Below are positions 7,418 through 16,141 of a stretch of 51,908 nucleotides of DNA, in pieces. The DNA is from Acidimicrobiia bacterium (lineage in GTDB: Bacteria > Actinomycetota > Acidimicrobiia > Acidimicrobiales > Aldehydirespiratoraceae). The position numbers and the translations under genes were made by a program. The first letter of the stretch is position 1, and each line of letters begins with the position of its first letter. The DNA is taken from positions 1 through 51,908 of the forward strand of contig QIIW01000132.1 of the NCBI GenBank assembly GCA_003231645.1, in the 5' to 3' direction. A model generated the notes under the pieces. It was given only the letters and a program-made list of their open reading frames with translations, made no database searches and was not told the DNA's origin.

Positions 7418-8764
7418 ATGTCTGCATCCGGTCCCCTCGAACCCAGCACGGTGCTCGGTGTTTCGGGTCCGGTGGGCCCCGATGAGCCATCGGCCGAAGG
7501 CTCGATCTCGAGATTGATCGTCACCGGCGGGGCATCGCTGGAGGGCAAGGTCAGGGTCGGCGGGGCGAAGAACTCGGCTCTCAAACTGGTGGCGGCGTCG
7601 CTCTTGGCCGAGGGCCACTATCGCTTGTGCAACGTCCCCCGTATCACTGATGTGGAACTCATGTCGGAGGTCTTGCGGGCAACCGGTTGCTCGGTCCGAT
7701 GGGAGGAGACCGAATCGACACCGGAACTCGTCATCGATGTGCCGGCTCGGATCGAGCCGGTGGCCCCCTACGAACTCGTCGAGCAGTTCCGGGCTTCGAT
7801 TGTCATCCTCGGACCGCTTCTCGCCCGTTGCGGCGAGGCCCGGGTGGCACTTCCGGGGGGTGACGATTTCGGGCCGCGGCCCATCGACATGCACGTGCGC
7901 GGACTCGGCGAACTCGGGGCTCGATTCGAGATGGTCCACGGCTACATCCACGCCACCGCTCCGGCCCTCGTCGGTTCGAAGATCCTGCTCGAGTTCCCGA
8001 GCGTGGGCGCCACCGAGAACATCCTGATGGCATCGGTGCTCGCCGGGGGCGTCACCGTCATCGACAACGCGGCGCGTGAACCCGAGATCGCCGACCTCTG
8101 CGAACTGCTCAACAAGATGGGGGCCAACATCATCGGGGCCGGTTCGGCGACGCTGACCATCGAGGGGGTGGCAGAACTGCATTCCGCCGATCACACGGTC
8201 ATTCCCGATCGGATCGAGACGGCCACCTATCTGGCCGCCGTGGGGGTTACCGGCGGCGAGATCATCATCGAAGGTGCCCGTCACGATCACATGGCGGTGC
8301 TGTGCCAGAAACTCGGTGAGATGGGCATGCGGATCTCACCCGACGCCGACGGGTTGTGGGCGCTGGCCCCGAGCCGGTTGCGCTCCGCTGACTGTCCCAC
8401 ACTTCCGTATCCGGGCCTCGCCACCGACTTCATGCCGTTTCTCGTGGCCCTGCTCGCCACCGCCGACGGAGTCGGGATCGTGACCGAAAACCTGTTCGCC
8501 GGACGATTCCGGTATATCGACGAGCTGAGGCGTATGGGAGCCGATATCCACACCGACACCCACCACGCCGTCGTACGCGGCGTGGAGCGGCTTTCGGGTG
8601 CGCAGGTCAAGGCGCACGACATTCGCGCCGGAGCGGCCCTTGTCGTGGCCGGCCTCGGGGCCGAGGGAGCGACGATCGTTTCCGATGCCGAACATGTGGC
8701 CAGGGGCTATGAGGATCTTGCCGGCAAGTTGTCGGGGCTCGGAGCCGACGTGGCCGCCGAGTGA
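7418..8764 (+). CDS. murA: UDP-N-acetylglucosamine 1-carboxyvinyltransferase with Asp at the Cys115 position
   Basis: First committed step of peptidoglycan synthesis: transfer of enolpyruvate from PEP to UDP-GlcNAc in the cytosol. The 448-residue protein has GGAKNSALKL (K51, N52) and the active loop LPGGDDFGPRPID. There the usual catalytic Cys is Asp149 (GAC at 7862-7864), as known for mycobacterial and other naturally fosfomycin-insensitive MurAs. Start ATG 7418 leaves a ~30-residue N-terminal extension. A near-consensus CAGACT box lies 7 nt upstream. No stop or frameshift is seen. Confidence 0.96.
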   Translation: MSASGPLEPSTVLGVSGPVGPDEPSAEGSISRLIVTGGASLEGKVRVGGAKNSALKLVAASLLAEGHYRLCNVPRITDVELMSEVLRATGCSVRWEETESTPELVIDVPARIEPVAPYELVEQFRASIVILGPLLARCGEARVALPGGDDFGPRPIDMHVRGLGELGARFEMVHGYIHATAPALVGSKILLEFPSVGATENILMASVLAGGVTVIDNAAREPEIADLCELLNKMGANIIGAGSATLTIEGVAELHSADHTVIPDRIETATYLAAVGVTGGEIIIEGARHDHMAVLCQKLGEMGMRISPDADGLWALAPSRLRSADCPTLPYPGLATDFMPFLVALLATADGVGIVTENLFAGRFRYIDELRRMGADIHTDTHHAVVRGVERLSGAQVKAHDIRAGAALVVAGLGAEGATIVSDAEHVARGYEDLAGKLSGLGADVAAE

Positions 8765-8775
8765 GTCAGGCGATG

Positions 8776-8955
8776 TCAGCCCTCGTCGGGAGATTCCCGG
8801 CCGACATTTCGAGCGGCGGCTACCGCCTCGGCCCGCCGCTTGGCAACGAGCAGCAGGAAGCCGAACACCGCCACCGGTGCGCCGACGAGGAGTATCTCGT
8901 TGCGGCCGCCCGCGTGGGCGTAGACCATTGCCGCGAACTGTGTCAACCCGCTCAT
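8776..8955 (-). CDS. Small membrane protein (59 aa), unknown function
   Basis: A 59-residue peptide with one clear hydrophobic helix (ILLVGAPVAVFGFLLLVA) followed by a basic/Ala-rich tail. It is convergent with murA, 11 bp apart. The ATG at 8955 is preceded by TAGCAT (8968-8963 on the minus strand) at the 7-nt distance seen before other genes here, which supports real transcription from this start. An in-frame TTG lies two codons upstream. Confidence 0.55.
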   Translation of the reverse strand: MSGLTQFAAMVYAHAGGRNEILLVGAPVAVFGFLLLVAKRRAEAVAAARNVGRESPDEG

Positions 8956-9087
8956 GGCCAAAATGCTACGTCGGGAATGCCCGTCACGGGGTAGGTGTTG
9001 GCTTGATCACCTGCGACAATCCATCACCGACGACAATGTCGGCCCGGACCGTGGACTCCACGTATCGGGGACCGATCGGAGATCGAG

Positions 9088-9348
9088 TTGCGCGAGAAGG
9101 TCGAAAAGGTGATTGCCGTGATCCGGCCTGTCATCCAAGCCGACGCGGGCGATGTCGCTCTGATCGACGTCGACGAGTCGACCGGAGTGGTCACCATCGA
9201 ACTTCAGGGCGCGTGCGTCACCTGCCCCGCCTCCACCCAGACGCTCAAGGCCGGGATCGAGCGCATCATGATGGACCGCGTCGAAGGTGTGACCTCGGTG
9301 ATCGACATCAATTCGGTGGGCATGAGCGAGAGCGCGGTCAGCCTCTGA
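9088..9348 (+). CDS. NifU C-terminal-domain Fe-S scaffold protein
   Basis: An 86-residue stand-alone NifU-C/Nfu domain. It has the helical N-terminus (VEKVIAVIRPVIQADAGDV) and the CVTCPAST motif with cysteines 43 and 46 that bind a cluster between two monomers. It probably delivers [4Fe-4S] clusters to apo-enzymes such as the siroheme reductase or APS reductase encoded nearby (inference). TTG 9088 is preceded by a GGAG-type ribosome site about 6-8 nt upstream, unlike the leaderless neighbours. Confidence 0.87.
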   Translation: MREKVEKVIAVIRPVIQADAGDVALIDVDESTGVVTIELQGACVTCPASTQTLKAGIERIMMDRVEGVTSVIDINSVGMSESAVSL

Positions 9349-9397
9349 GCGGATGCCGGTCCTCGGCCGGATGGTGCCTGATCCAGCAGCGCCGGCG

Positions 9398-11944
9398 TCA
9401 GCGGGCGAAGCCGGATGTCGACAGGTTGCACGCATTGTGCACCAGTCCGAGGTGGGAGTAGGCCTGCGGATGGTTGCCAAGTGCCCGTCGGGTGACCGGG
9501 TCGTATTCCTCGGCCATCAGCCCGGTGGGACCGGCGAGGCCGGTGAGCTGGTTGAAGAGATCCCTCGCGCCCACCAAGTCGCCGAGGAGGATCTTTGAGT
9601 CGATCAGCCACGAGGTCATGAGGTTGAAGCCCCCCTCATCGCCGGGGAGGCCGTCGTCGTGCTTGTAGCGGTAAACGGTCGGCCCGTCGCGCAGCCATGT
9701 CTCGATCGCGGCGACGGTCGACTTGAACCGTGGATCGTCGGGGCCGAGCAGCCCCGAGAGGCCGACCATCAGAACCGAGGCATCGAGGTCGTTGTCGTCG
9801 TAGGCGGCGGTGAAGGCGCCGACCTCGTCCTTCCAGCCGTTGGCGAATATGTCGGCCGCGATCTCGTCGCGCAACGTCTGCCATTCGGGACGCTCCCGGC
9901 CGAACACCTTCTCGGCGATATCGACCGCCCGATCGACGGTGACCCAACACATGATCTTCGAGTAGACGTGGTGACGAGGGGCGGCTCTGATCTCCCATAT
10001 CCCCTGGTCGGGTTCCGTCCAGCGCTGGTCGACCGCCCCCACCAGGTCCTCGACGAGCCGCCAGTGGCGGGCCGACAACGGGGCATCGAGCTCACCGAGG
10101 CGGTGAATGAGATCGAGCACCGGCCCGAACACGTCGAGTTGAACCTGATGGTCGGCGGCGTTGCCGATGCGGACCGGTCGTGAGCCGGCGTATCCCGGCA
10201 ATTCCTCGATCGTGGCCTCCGGTGGCAGCTGTTGGCCGTTGACCGTGTAGAGCGGCGACAGGCGCTCGGGTCCGGTGTCGCTGGTCTCGATGACCTGTAG
10301 CAGCCAGTCGAGCAGATTCATTGCCTCGTCGATCGAACCGAGCCGAACCAGAGCTCCGGCCGCGAGCGACGCGTCGCGGATCCAGCAGTATCGGTAGTCC
10401 CAGTTCCTGACTCCGCCCAGAAATTCGGGGAGGCTGGTGGTGGGCGCGGCGAGGATGGCGCCGGTGGGGCCGTAGCAGAGGGCTTTGAGAGTGAGGGCCG
10501 AACGCTTGATCAGCTCGGTTGCGGTGCCCGGGATGTCGAGACGGTCGACCCAGTCGGACCAGAAAGCGGCGGTGGAGCTGCGGCGGCTCGGCTCGTCGCT
10601 GCGGTCCGGGCGCATCGACGCGGTTCCGCATCGTAGTTCGAGCGTGATCGGCCCGGCCGAGAGGTCAACCTCGGCCCACGCCGTCTGGTGCATGCCGGCA
10701 TCGTCGATGTTCCAGTCGACATTGGGGGAGCGCAACACGACGAGGTCGGCGGCGTTGACGACCTCGAGACCGCCCTCACGAACCTCGAGCTGGGTCGGGA
10801 AGCGGCCGAAATCGAGCCGCGGGGCGAACTCGATTCGGGCCCGACCGTCGCCCTCGATCACGCGGACGAGGTCGGTTCGACCGGAGATGCGTCCGGGCCG
10901 GCCATCGGAGCAGTCGAGGTAGTCGGTGACGGTGACGGCAGGCCAGGAGGTGCACAGAACCAGCGAGTTTCCGACGTAGGTCTGCACCGGCGCCGATGTG
11001 GCACCGATTGCCGACACCGAGAAGTGGCCGGAGCCGGGACCGCCCACGAGTTCGGCGAAAATGGCGGACGAGTCGATACGCGGAACGCACATCCACAAGA
11101 TTCGGGCGTCGGGGGTGACGAGTGCCGCGGTGCGTTGGTCCGAGAGCATCGAGTGGGCCTCGATGGGAGCCACGTCGGCCCCGGCCAGCCAGTCGGCGCG
11201 ACGGGCGCAGAGCGTGGCGAGCAGTACGGCGACTTCGTGAGGCGAGTCAACCCGGAACGGAGCCGTCGTCTCGCCTCCGCCGACCTTCACTCCCACGTCG
11301 GGTCCGTGAAGGGTGGCGAACGCGTCCTCGTCGGTGACGTCGTCGCCGAGGAACATCACGGCATTGGCGCCGACCGAACCGCGGACGGTGGTGAGTGCCT
11401 TGCCTTTGTCGGTCGGCACCAGCAGCAGCTCGCAGACCATTTTGCCGTGACGGACCGTGACGTCGCCGAGCTCATCGGCGACGGCGGCAACCCGGGCCAG
11501 AAGTACCTCGACCTGATCGGTGGCCACTCGGCGGTAGTGGACGGCCACCGATGTCGGCTTTTTCTCGAGGGTGACACCCTCGAAGTCGTCGCAGGCTTCG
11601 TGGAGCCCGGCCACGAGGTTGCGTCGGTATTCGCGCAAATCGGGGTCGAGGTCGAGGGCGAAGTCGATGTCGAACTCGGTGCCGTGGGAACCGACCAGAC
11701 GGATCTCGACCGGCAGGCGTGACAGCGCGGCCAGGTCACGAAGAGAGCGGCCCGATATGACCGCCACGTGAGTGTGGGGAAGGGTGGCCAGGTTGCGCAG
11801 GGCGACAGCGGTCTCGCGCAGCGGCAGGGCTTTCATCGGGTCGTCGACGATGGGGGCGATGGTGCCGTCGTAGTCGCAGGCCACCAGCAGCAGCGGGGTG
11901 CGGGCCAGTTGGTCGACACTGTTGTCGAGCTGCTCGTTGAACAT
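9398..11944 (-). CDS. Trehalose-6-phosphate phosphatase fused to GH15 glycoside hydrolase (trehalase-like)
   Basis: An uninterrupted 848-residue two-domain protein. Residues ~15-250 are an OtsB-type HAD phosphatase: nucleophile motif DYDGT (24-28), SGRS (64-67) and GDDVTDEDAF (200-209). Residues ~265-848 are a GH15 enzyme with a beta-rich N-domain and an (alpha/alpha)6 barrel: RNWDYRYCWIRDA (513-525), DQGIWEIR with the likely acid E651, DGLPGDEGGF (764-773) and EEYDP near 812. Actinobacterial GH15 proteins of this type include trehalases. The polypeptide could therefore take trehalose-6-phosphate to glucose. ATG 11944 is chosen because the frame upstream overlaps the rhomboid promoter. No otsA is in the window. 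Confidence 0.9.
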   Translation of the reverse strand: MFNEQLDNSVDQLARTPLLLVACDYDGTIAPIVDDPMKALPLRETAVALRNLATLPHTHVAVISGRSLRDLAALSRLPVEIRLVGSHGTEFDIDFALDLDPDLREYRRNLVAGLHEACDDFEGVTLEKKPTSVAVHYRRVATDQVEVLLARVAAVADELGDVTVRHGKMVCELLLVPTDKGKALTTVRGSVGANAVMFLGDDVTDEDAFATLHGPDVGVKVGGGETTAPFRVDSPHEVAVLLATLCARRADWLAGADVAPIEAHSMLSDQRTAALVTPDARILWMCVPRIDSSAIFAELVGGPGSGHFSVSAIGATSAPVQTYVGNSLVLCTSWPAVTVTDYLDCSDGRPGRISGRTDLVRVIEGDGRARIEFAPRLDFGRFPTQLEVREGGLEVVNAADLVVLRSPNVDWNIDDAGMHQTAWAEVDLSAGPITLELRCGTASMRPDRSDEPSRRSSTAAFWSDWVDRLDIPGTATELIKRSALTLKALCYGPTGAILAAPTTSLPEFLGGVRNWDYRYCWIRDASLAAGALVRLGSIDEAMNLLDWLLQVIETSDTGPERLSPLYTVNGQQLPPEATIEELPGYAGSRPVRIGNAADHQVQLDVFGPVLDLIHRLGELDAPLSARHWRLVEDLVGAVDQRWTEPDQGIWEIRAAPRHHVYSKIMCWVTVDRAVDIAEKVFGRERPEWQTLRDEIAADIFANGWKDEVGAFTAAYDDNDLDASVLMVGLSGLLGPDDPRFKSTVAAIETWLRDGPTVYRYKHDDGLPGDEGGFNLMTSWLIDSKILLGDLVGARDLFNQLTGLAGPTGLMAEEYDPVTRRALGNHPQAYSHLGLVHNACNLSTSGFAR

Positions 11945-12044
11945 CGCGACGCTTTCCACGGAACCCGAAGCTACAGCCGGATGGATGGTTGCCGGTGCAA
12001 CCGCGTCCGCGGTTGGGATCCGCGCGGCCGATACGGTCGGCGCC

Positions 12045-12929
12045 GTGGAAAACGCGAACGACAATTCAGACTCCACGACCTGCTATCGGCACCCACACCG
12101 CCACGCGGGAGTGAAATGCCAACGATGCGGTCGTCCGATCTGCCCGGAGTGCATGAACCAGGCATCGGTGGGGTTTCACTGCCCCGAGTGTTTCCACTCG
12201 GGCGTCCAGAAGATCATGAGGGGGCCAGTGGCGTTCGACCCGATCGCCACCAAGGTCCTCATCGGTCTCAGCGTGTTCGGGATGCTCGTCTCGATCTATC
12301 TCGGCGGTACCCTCTTTCGGCTCGGCAACGTTGCGTTGCGTGACGGTGCATTGTTCGCCTTCAAGACCGATGTGCAGGGAGGGCGGCTGGTCGGACTGGG
12401 AGTGGATCAGGGCCAGTACTACCGCCTCGTCACGTCGGCGTTCCTCCACGACGGTCTGTTTCACATCGGATTCAACATGTGGGCGCTGTGGATTCTCGGG
12501 CCGCCGCTCGAGCGGGTTCTCGGTCGGTACCGGTATGTCGCGCTCTACTTCGGATCGCTGCTCGGCGGGTCGTTCGGTGTGCTCTTGTTGAGCCCGAACA
12601 GTCCGACCATCGGAGCCTCCGGCGCGATATTCGGGCTGTTCGGGGCGATCATGGTGATCCAACACAAGTCGGGTACGAACATCTGGCAATCGGGTCTCGG
12701 CGTGGTGCTGCTGATCAACCTCGCGTTCACATTCATGGTCCCGGGGATATCGATAGGCGGGCACGTCACCGGGCTGACCACCGGCGTGATCGTGGCGTTG
12801 CTCTACATAGCCGTCGTGAAGGCCAGGCTGCCCGAATGGACGGCACTCGCAGGCGTGGCGTTGCTGTCGGCGGCGTTCGTGGCCGGATCGATCTGGGCGG
12901 CCTCCAACTGGGCCAACCCGATTCTCTGA
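12045..12929 (+). CDS. Rhomboid-family intramembrane serine protease with N-terminal zinc-ribbon
   Basis: A 294-residue membrane protease. The N-terminus has a B-box-like zinc cluster (CYRHP, CQRC, CPEC, CPEC; cysteines 13, 25, 28, 33, 36, 46, 49). The rhomboid core follows, with HIGFNMWALWILG (140-152), GASGAIFG holding the catalytic Ser192, and GGHVTG with His240. This is the common actinobacterial arrangement. GTG 12045 is preceded by TACGGT at 12032-12037 (7-nt gap), and its promoter overlaps the 5' region of the divergent trehalose fusion gene. Physiological substrate unknown. Confidence 0.92.
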   Translation: MENANDNSDSTTCYRHPHRHAGVKCQRCGRPICPECMNQASVGFHCPECFHSGVQKIMRGPVAFDPIATKVLIGLSVFGMLVSIYLGGTLFRLGNVALRDGALFAFKTDVQGGRLVGLGVDQGQYYRLVTSAFLHDGLFHIGFNMWALWILGPPLERVLGRYRYVALYFGSLLGGSFGVLLLSPNSPTIGASGAIFGLFGAIMVIQHKSGTNIWQSGLGVVLLINLAFTFMVPGISIGGHVTGLTTGVIVALLYIAVVKARLPEWTALAGVALLSAAFVAGSIWAASNWANPIL

Positions 12930-12950
12930 ACGGCCGACCGGGGGCCACCG

Positions 12951-13037
12951 TCAGCGTGTGGTGGTGGCGTCGGGTCCCGATCCGAGTCGGTAGATGCTGA
13001 CGTCGTCGTAGGTATCGGATCGGTATCCGCGCATCAT
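12951..13037 (-). CDS. Possible 28-residue micro-ORF downstream of the DUF3754 gene
   Basis: ATG 13037 overlaps the DUF3754 stop (ATGA), and the frame runs to TGA at 12951-12953. The peptide begins MMRGYRSDTYDDVSIYRLGS, and its codons end mostly in C, matching local coding bias. It has no hydrophobic segment and no known family. A real coupled product is possible, but so is chance. Confidence 0.3.
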   Translation of the reverse strand: MMRGYRSDTYDDVSIYRLGSGPDATTTR

Positions 13038-14410
13038 CCTGAGTGTGCCGTGGGTTCTTCGGCCTCACGTTCGGTGTGGCGTTCGCCGAGGCGACCGCGG
13101 AAGCGGCCGATGACGCGCCGAAGACGGATCAGGCGTCGAGGTCGGGGGCGGTCGTCGGGGAGATGTCGGCCAGGGAGCGTCGACGGGTCCGTGGTGTCGG
13201 CCGGCTGGTAGCGAAAGAGGTCGTCCCAGTGGCGGTCCAGCAAGACGAGAGATTGCGACAGGGGCAGCGCCCGCATGAGGGGTCGGCCGTCGATCACTTC
13301 GAGGCGGCGGAGCTTGGCCACGGCGTCGTCGACCTCGAAGTCGATGTCGCCTCGGCCGGCGTCTCGCAGCCAGGTCTCGACGACGGCATCGAGACCCGCG
13401 GTGGAGAGTCCGTCCGGTGCGTCCAGCAAGAAACGGTAGGCGAGGAGAACTTCGGCCACTTCCTGCTGCTCGGCCGACGAAAGGAGGGTGTGGAACACGC
13501 TGGGGCCGGCGGCCAGGGTGCGGAGGTAGAGGTTCTCGGTGAGGGTCTTGAGGTAGTCGAGGTGTCGGTTCTTCAGCTTGGATCGCTGGCGGAACACGAA
13601 GGCTCCCAGCGTGACGGCCCCTCCGAAGAGAATCACCAACGACGCCTGGTCGATTTCGGGCGGCTGGTCACGGAACCCCAGCCAGGCTCCGGCCAGCAGG
13701 AAGAGAAGACCGAGGGTGGGTAACAGCTTGGTGGCCAGCACCGCGATTCCCGAAGCGACCGCGGGCACTCCCACGACCAGGGAGTCGATCAGCCGTAGCC
13801 CCACCCGGGTCGAGGGCAGCAGCATCTCGATGTCGGCGCGGGGAACGTTCTGGAACTGCCTGAGCGACACGTGGTCCGGTATCAGGTTTCGTTCGGACGG
13901 GTCGATCCTGCGCTCGTCGAACCAACTCCGGGGCTTCACTCGCGTGTATACCACCACTCGTTCGTCAACGGTGATCGTCTGTCGTGTGGACCGCAACCCC
14001 ATCCACTTCGGGAGCTCGACCACGTCTTGGCGGCCACCCCGTCGATATATGAGCACTTCGTCGTAGTCATCGAGGTCGACCTCGAGCCGCAGCGGGATCA
14101 GTGACTCGTTCGACAGCGCGTCGTCGAGTTCGGCCGTCGTGACCGGGGTGTAGTTCGCCCCGTCGAGAAGACCGGTGAGTTCGGCGAGCACGATGGCGGC
14201 CGCCTCGGCGTCGTCACCAACTCGTTCCCAAGCCTCGGTGACGACTTGCTCCCGGTCGTGGAACTCATAGTGGTAAAGCGCCGAAGTCAGTCGGGAAAAG
14301 GAGCGGAATCGCTCGGAGTCATCACGATCCTCGGGCCATGGGACGCCTCGGCACAGGTCTGCCGTGAGCTGCCTGACCCCCCGAGGTATGAATCGCTCTC
14401 GGTCGGTCAT
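13034..14410 (-). CDS. DUF3754 / TMEM143-family membrane protein
   Basis: A 458-residue protein. A soluble N-terminal half ends in the family signature FQNVPRADIEMLLP (186-199). Then come two hydrophobic blocks (about 210-246 and 256-273) and a C-terminal helical region rich in Arg at the end. It matches bacterial relatives of the TMEM143/DUF3754 group; biochemical function is unknown. ATG 14410 is supported by a TACGCT box at 14423-14418 on the minus strand, 7 nt upstream. It is divergent from the MoxR cluster. Confidence 0.75.
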   Translation of the reverse strand: MTDRERFIPRGVRQLTADLCRGVPWPEDRDDSERFRSFSRLTSALYHYEFHDREQVVTEAWERVGDDAEAAAIVLAELTGLLDGANYTPVTTAELDDALSNESLIPLRLEVDLDDYDEVLIYRRGGRQDVVELPKWMGLRSTRQTITVDERVVVYTRVKPRSWFDERRIDPSERNLIPDHVSLRQFQNVPRADIEMLLPSTRVGLRLIDSLVVGVPAVASGIAVLATKLLPTLGLLFLLAGAWLGFRDQPPEIDQASLVILFGGAVTLGAFVFRQRSKLKNRHLDYLKTLTENLYLRTLAAGPSVFHTLLSSAEQQEVAEVLLAYRFLLDAPDGLSTAGLDAVVETWLRDAGRGDIDFEVDDAVAKLRRLEVIDGRPLMRALPLSQSLVLLDRHWDDLFRYQPADTTDPSTLPGRHLPDDRPRPRRLIRLRRVIGRFRGRLGERHTEREAEEPTAHSG

Positions 14411-14564
14411 GGCCCACAGCGTAGGGAGTCGGAACCAGGACCATCGGCGGCCGGCTCGCACGCCGCCACGGCGTGGGATTGCCGGCTCGGGCTGCGCCGT
14501 GTTGCATGATGTAGCGGTTCGGCTTCGGCCGGGCGACGGCACCAACGACGATGCGGGGGCAGAA

Positions 14565-15488
14565 TTGAGCGATCAGTGGGCGGCACCCGGCTCGCAGACA
14601 TCGCAGCCGTCGTCGACGCAGATCGGATTTCCGGACCGCTCGGCCACCTCGGCCCGTTGTGCCGACGCTGCGGTGCCGCTTCCCCGTCCGCTGCCGATGC
14701 GGCCCCAGTCGGTTCTCGAAGTGCTCGATTCGGGATTCGTGCTGGTGCGCTCGAAGCCCTGGCTGCTGTTCTCCATCGTGGCGGTGTTCAACGTGCCGGT
14801 GGCGGTTCTCGCCGCCTACCTGCGGCGCGATTCGTTCAGTTTCGACAACCGGTTCCTGCTCGGCGACCCGACCGTCACCACCGGCTCACTCGGTGTCGAC
14901 GGTGCGGCCACGACGATCGGCTACATGGCGGGATCGCTGATCCAGACGATCGCCGCGGTGGCGATCGGGCTGGTGGTCACGGGCTGGTACTCCGATCGTG
15001 ATCCGGATGTCGGCAGCGTGCTCGCCGCCGTGGCCAGGCGCATCCACTGGGTGCTCATCGCCTGGCTCCTGGTGCACGTGATCGAGATCCTCGGTCTTGT
15101 CGGTCTCGTCATAGGGTCGTTGCTGATGGCGGTGCTGATGGTGGTGGTGGCCCCCGTGATCGCGGTGGAGGGCGCGGGACCGCTCACCGCGATCAAGCGA
15201 TCGGTGGGGCTGGTGAGAGGCCGCTACGCGCCGGCGCTGGGATTCTTCATCTTCTCGGGAATGATCGCGGCGATCCTCGGGGCCCTGCTCGGTGGGCTAC
15301 CGACCGTGGTCGGCCTGCTGCTCGGCGTCGACGGCGGCTGGGTCCTGGTGGCGATCGGTTCGATGATCAGCGGAATCGTGTCGACCAGCTTTCTGGCCGC
15401 GGCAACGGTCGCGTTCTATTTCGACCTGCGGGTCAGGCGTGAAGGCATTGATCTCCATCTGGCCATGCTCGACAGGTTCCCCACGTGA
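14565..15488 (+). CDS. Polytopic membrane protein, first gene of the MoxR/DUF58 cluster
   Basis: A protein of about 307 residues with a Ser/Pro-rich N-terminus and five to six transmembrane helices, e.g. PWLLFSIVAVFNVPVAVLAA and IGLVVTGWY. It contains LTAIKRSVGLVRGRYAPALG, the pattern of the glycerophosphodiester-phosphodiesterase membrane-domain group. It starts at TTG 14565 downstream of a G-rich ribosome site. It occupies the position of the membrane protein at the head of the mycobacterial Rv3690-Rv3695 set. The stop overlaps the next GTG. Confidence 0.72.
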   Translation: MSDQWAAPGSQTSQPSSTQIGFPDRSATSARCADAAVPLPRPLPMRPQSVLEVLDSGFVLVRSKPWLLFSIVAVFNVPVAVLAAYLRRDSFSFDNRFLLGDPTVTTGSLGVDGAATTIGYMAGSLIQTIAAVAIGLVVTGWYSDRDPDVGSVLAAVARRIHWVLIAWLLVHVIEILGLVGLVIGSLLMAVLMVVVAPVIAVEGAGPLTAIKRSVGLVRGRYAPALGFFIFSGMIAAILGALLGGLPTVVGLLLGVDGGWVLVAIGSMISGIVSTSFLAAATVAFYFDLRVRREGIDLHLAMLDRFPT

Positions 15489-16141
15489 TCGTCATCGCCG
15501 CCGACCCGGAGAAGGTGAGGGACTCGGCGAGGCGAATCCTCGCCCGGCCCGAATTCGGCGATCACCGCAGCATCCCCGAACGAGTGATCGACTGGGTCGT
15601 GGAGCGGTTGTCCGGCGTGTTCGGCCGGATCGGTGGTGGTCTCGGATCCGGCACCGGCTTCGTGGGCGTGCTGATCCAGGCGGCGGTGGTCGTGGGGGCG
15701 GTGGTCGTGGTGGCGTTGGTGATGCGAGCGCTCGGGCGCGCTGTCGTGTCGAAGAGGCGGCCCACTCCCGGTGATGGCCTGGTGGTCGTGTTCGGGAGTC
15801 GGGTTGACCCGGCAGAACTCATGGCCGAAGCCCGACGGGCCGAGGCCGACGGCCGATGGAAGCAGGCCGCGCTGACTCGCTATCGGCATCTGGTGGCCGC
15901 ATTGATCCTCGACCGGGTCATCGCCGATGTGCCGGGCCGCACCACGGGGGAGTACCGCCTCGAATACCGGGCCGGGCGGCCGGCCACCGCGGGAGATTTC
16001 GACACGGCCACCATCGTCTTCGAGCGGGCCTACTACGGCGATGGGTCGGTGAGCAGAGCCGATGCGATCGAGATGCGGCGACTCGCGTCGGGTCTGCTTC
16101 CCGTCGGGGCCGGATCGGCCGCGAGGATCGGACGGCGATGA
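15485..16141 (+). CDS. DUF4129 domain membrane protein
   Basis: A 218-residue protein with one transmembrane helix (about residues 60-85). The cytosolic DUF4129 region has the typical LMAEARRAEADGRWKQAALT, GRTTGEYR and FERAYYG motifs. Relatives sit beside MoxR/DUF58 genes and sometimes transglutaminases. GTG 15485 overlaps the preceding stop by 4 bases, and its own stop overlaps the next ATG, so the genes are translationally coupled. Confidence 0.8.
   Translation: MIVIAADPEKVRDSARRILARPEFGDHRSIPERVIDWVVERLSGVFGRIGGGLGSGTGFVGVLIQAAVVVGAVVVVALVMRALGRAVVSKRRPTPGDGLVVVFGSRVDPAELMAEARRAEADGRWKQAALTRYRHLVAALILDRVIADVPGRTTGEYRLEYRAGRPATAGDFDTATIVFERAYYGDGSVSRADAIEMRRLASGLLPVGAGSAARIGRR

Noticed and set aside
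6287..8290. 667-codon open frame on the minus strand
   Set aside because: Lies antisense to the azlC, azlD and murA genes, has no domain, and is a GC-rich shadow of their codon pattern.
10688..11722. 344-codon plus-strand frame
   Set aside because: Antisense to the trehalose-phosphatase domain; no motifs.
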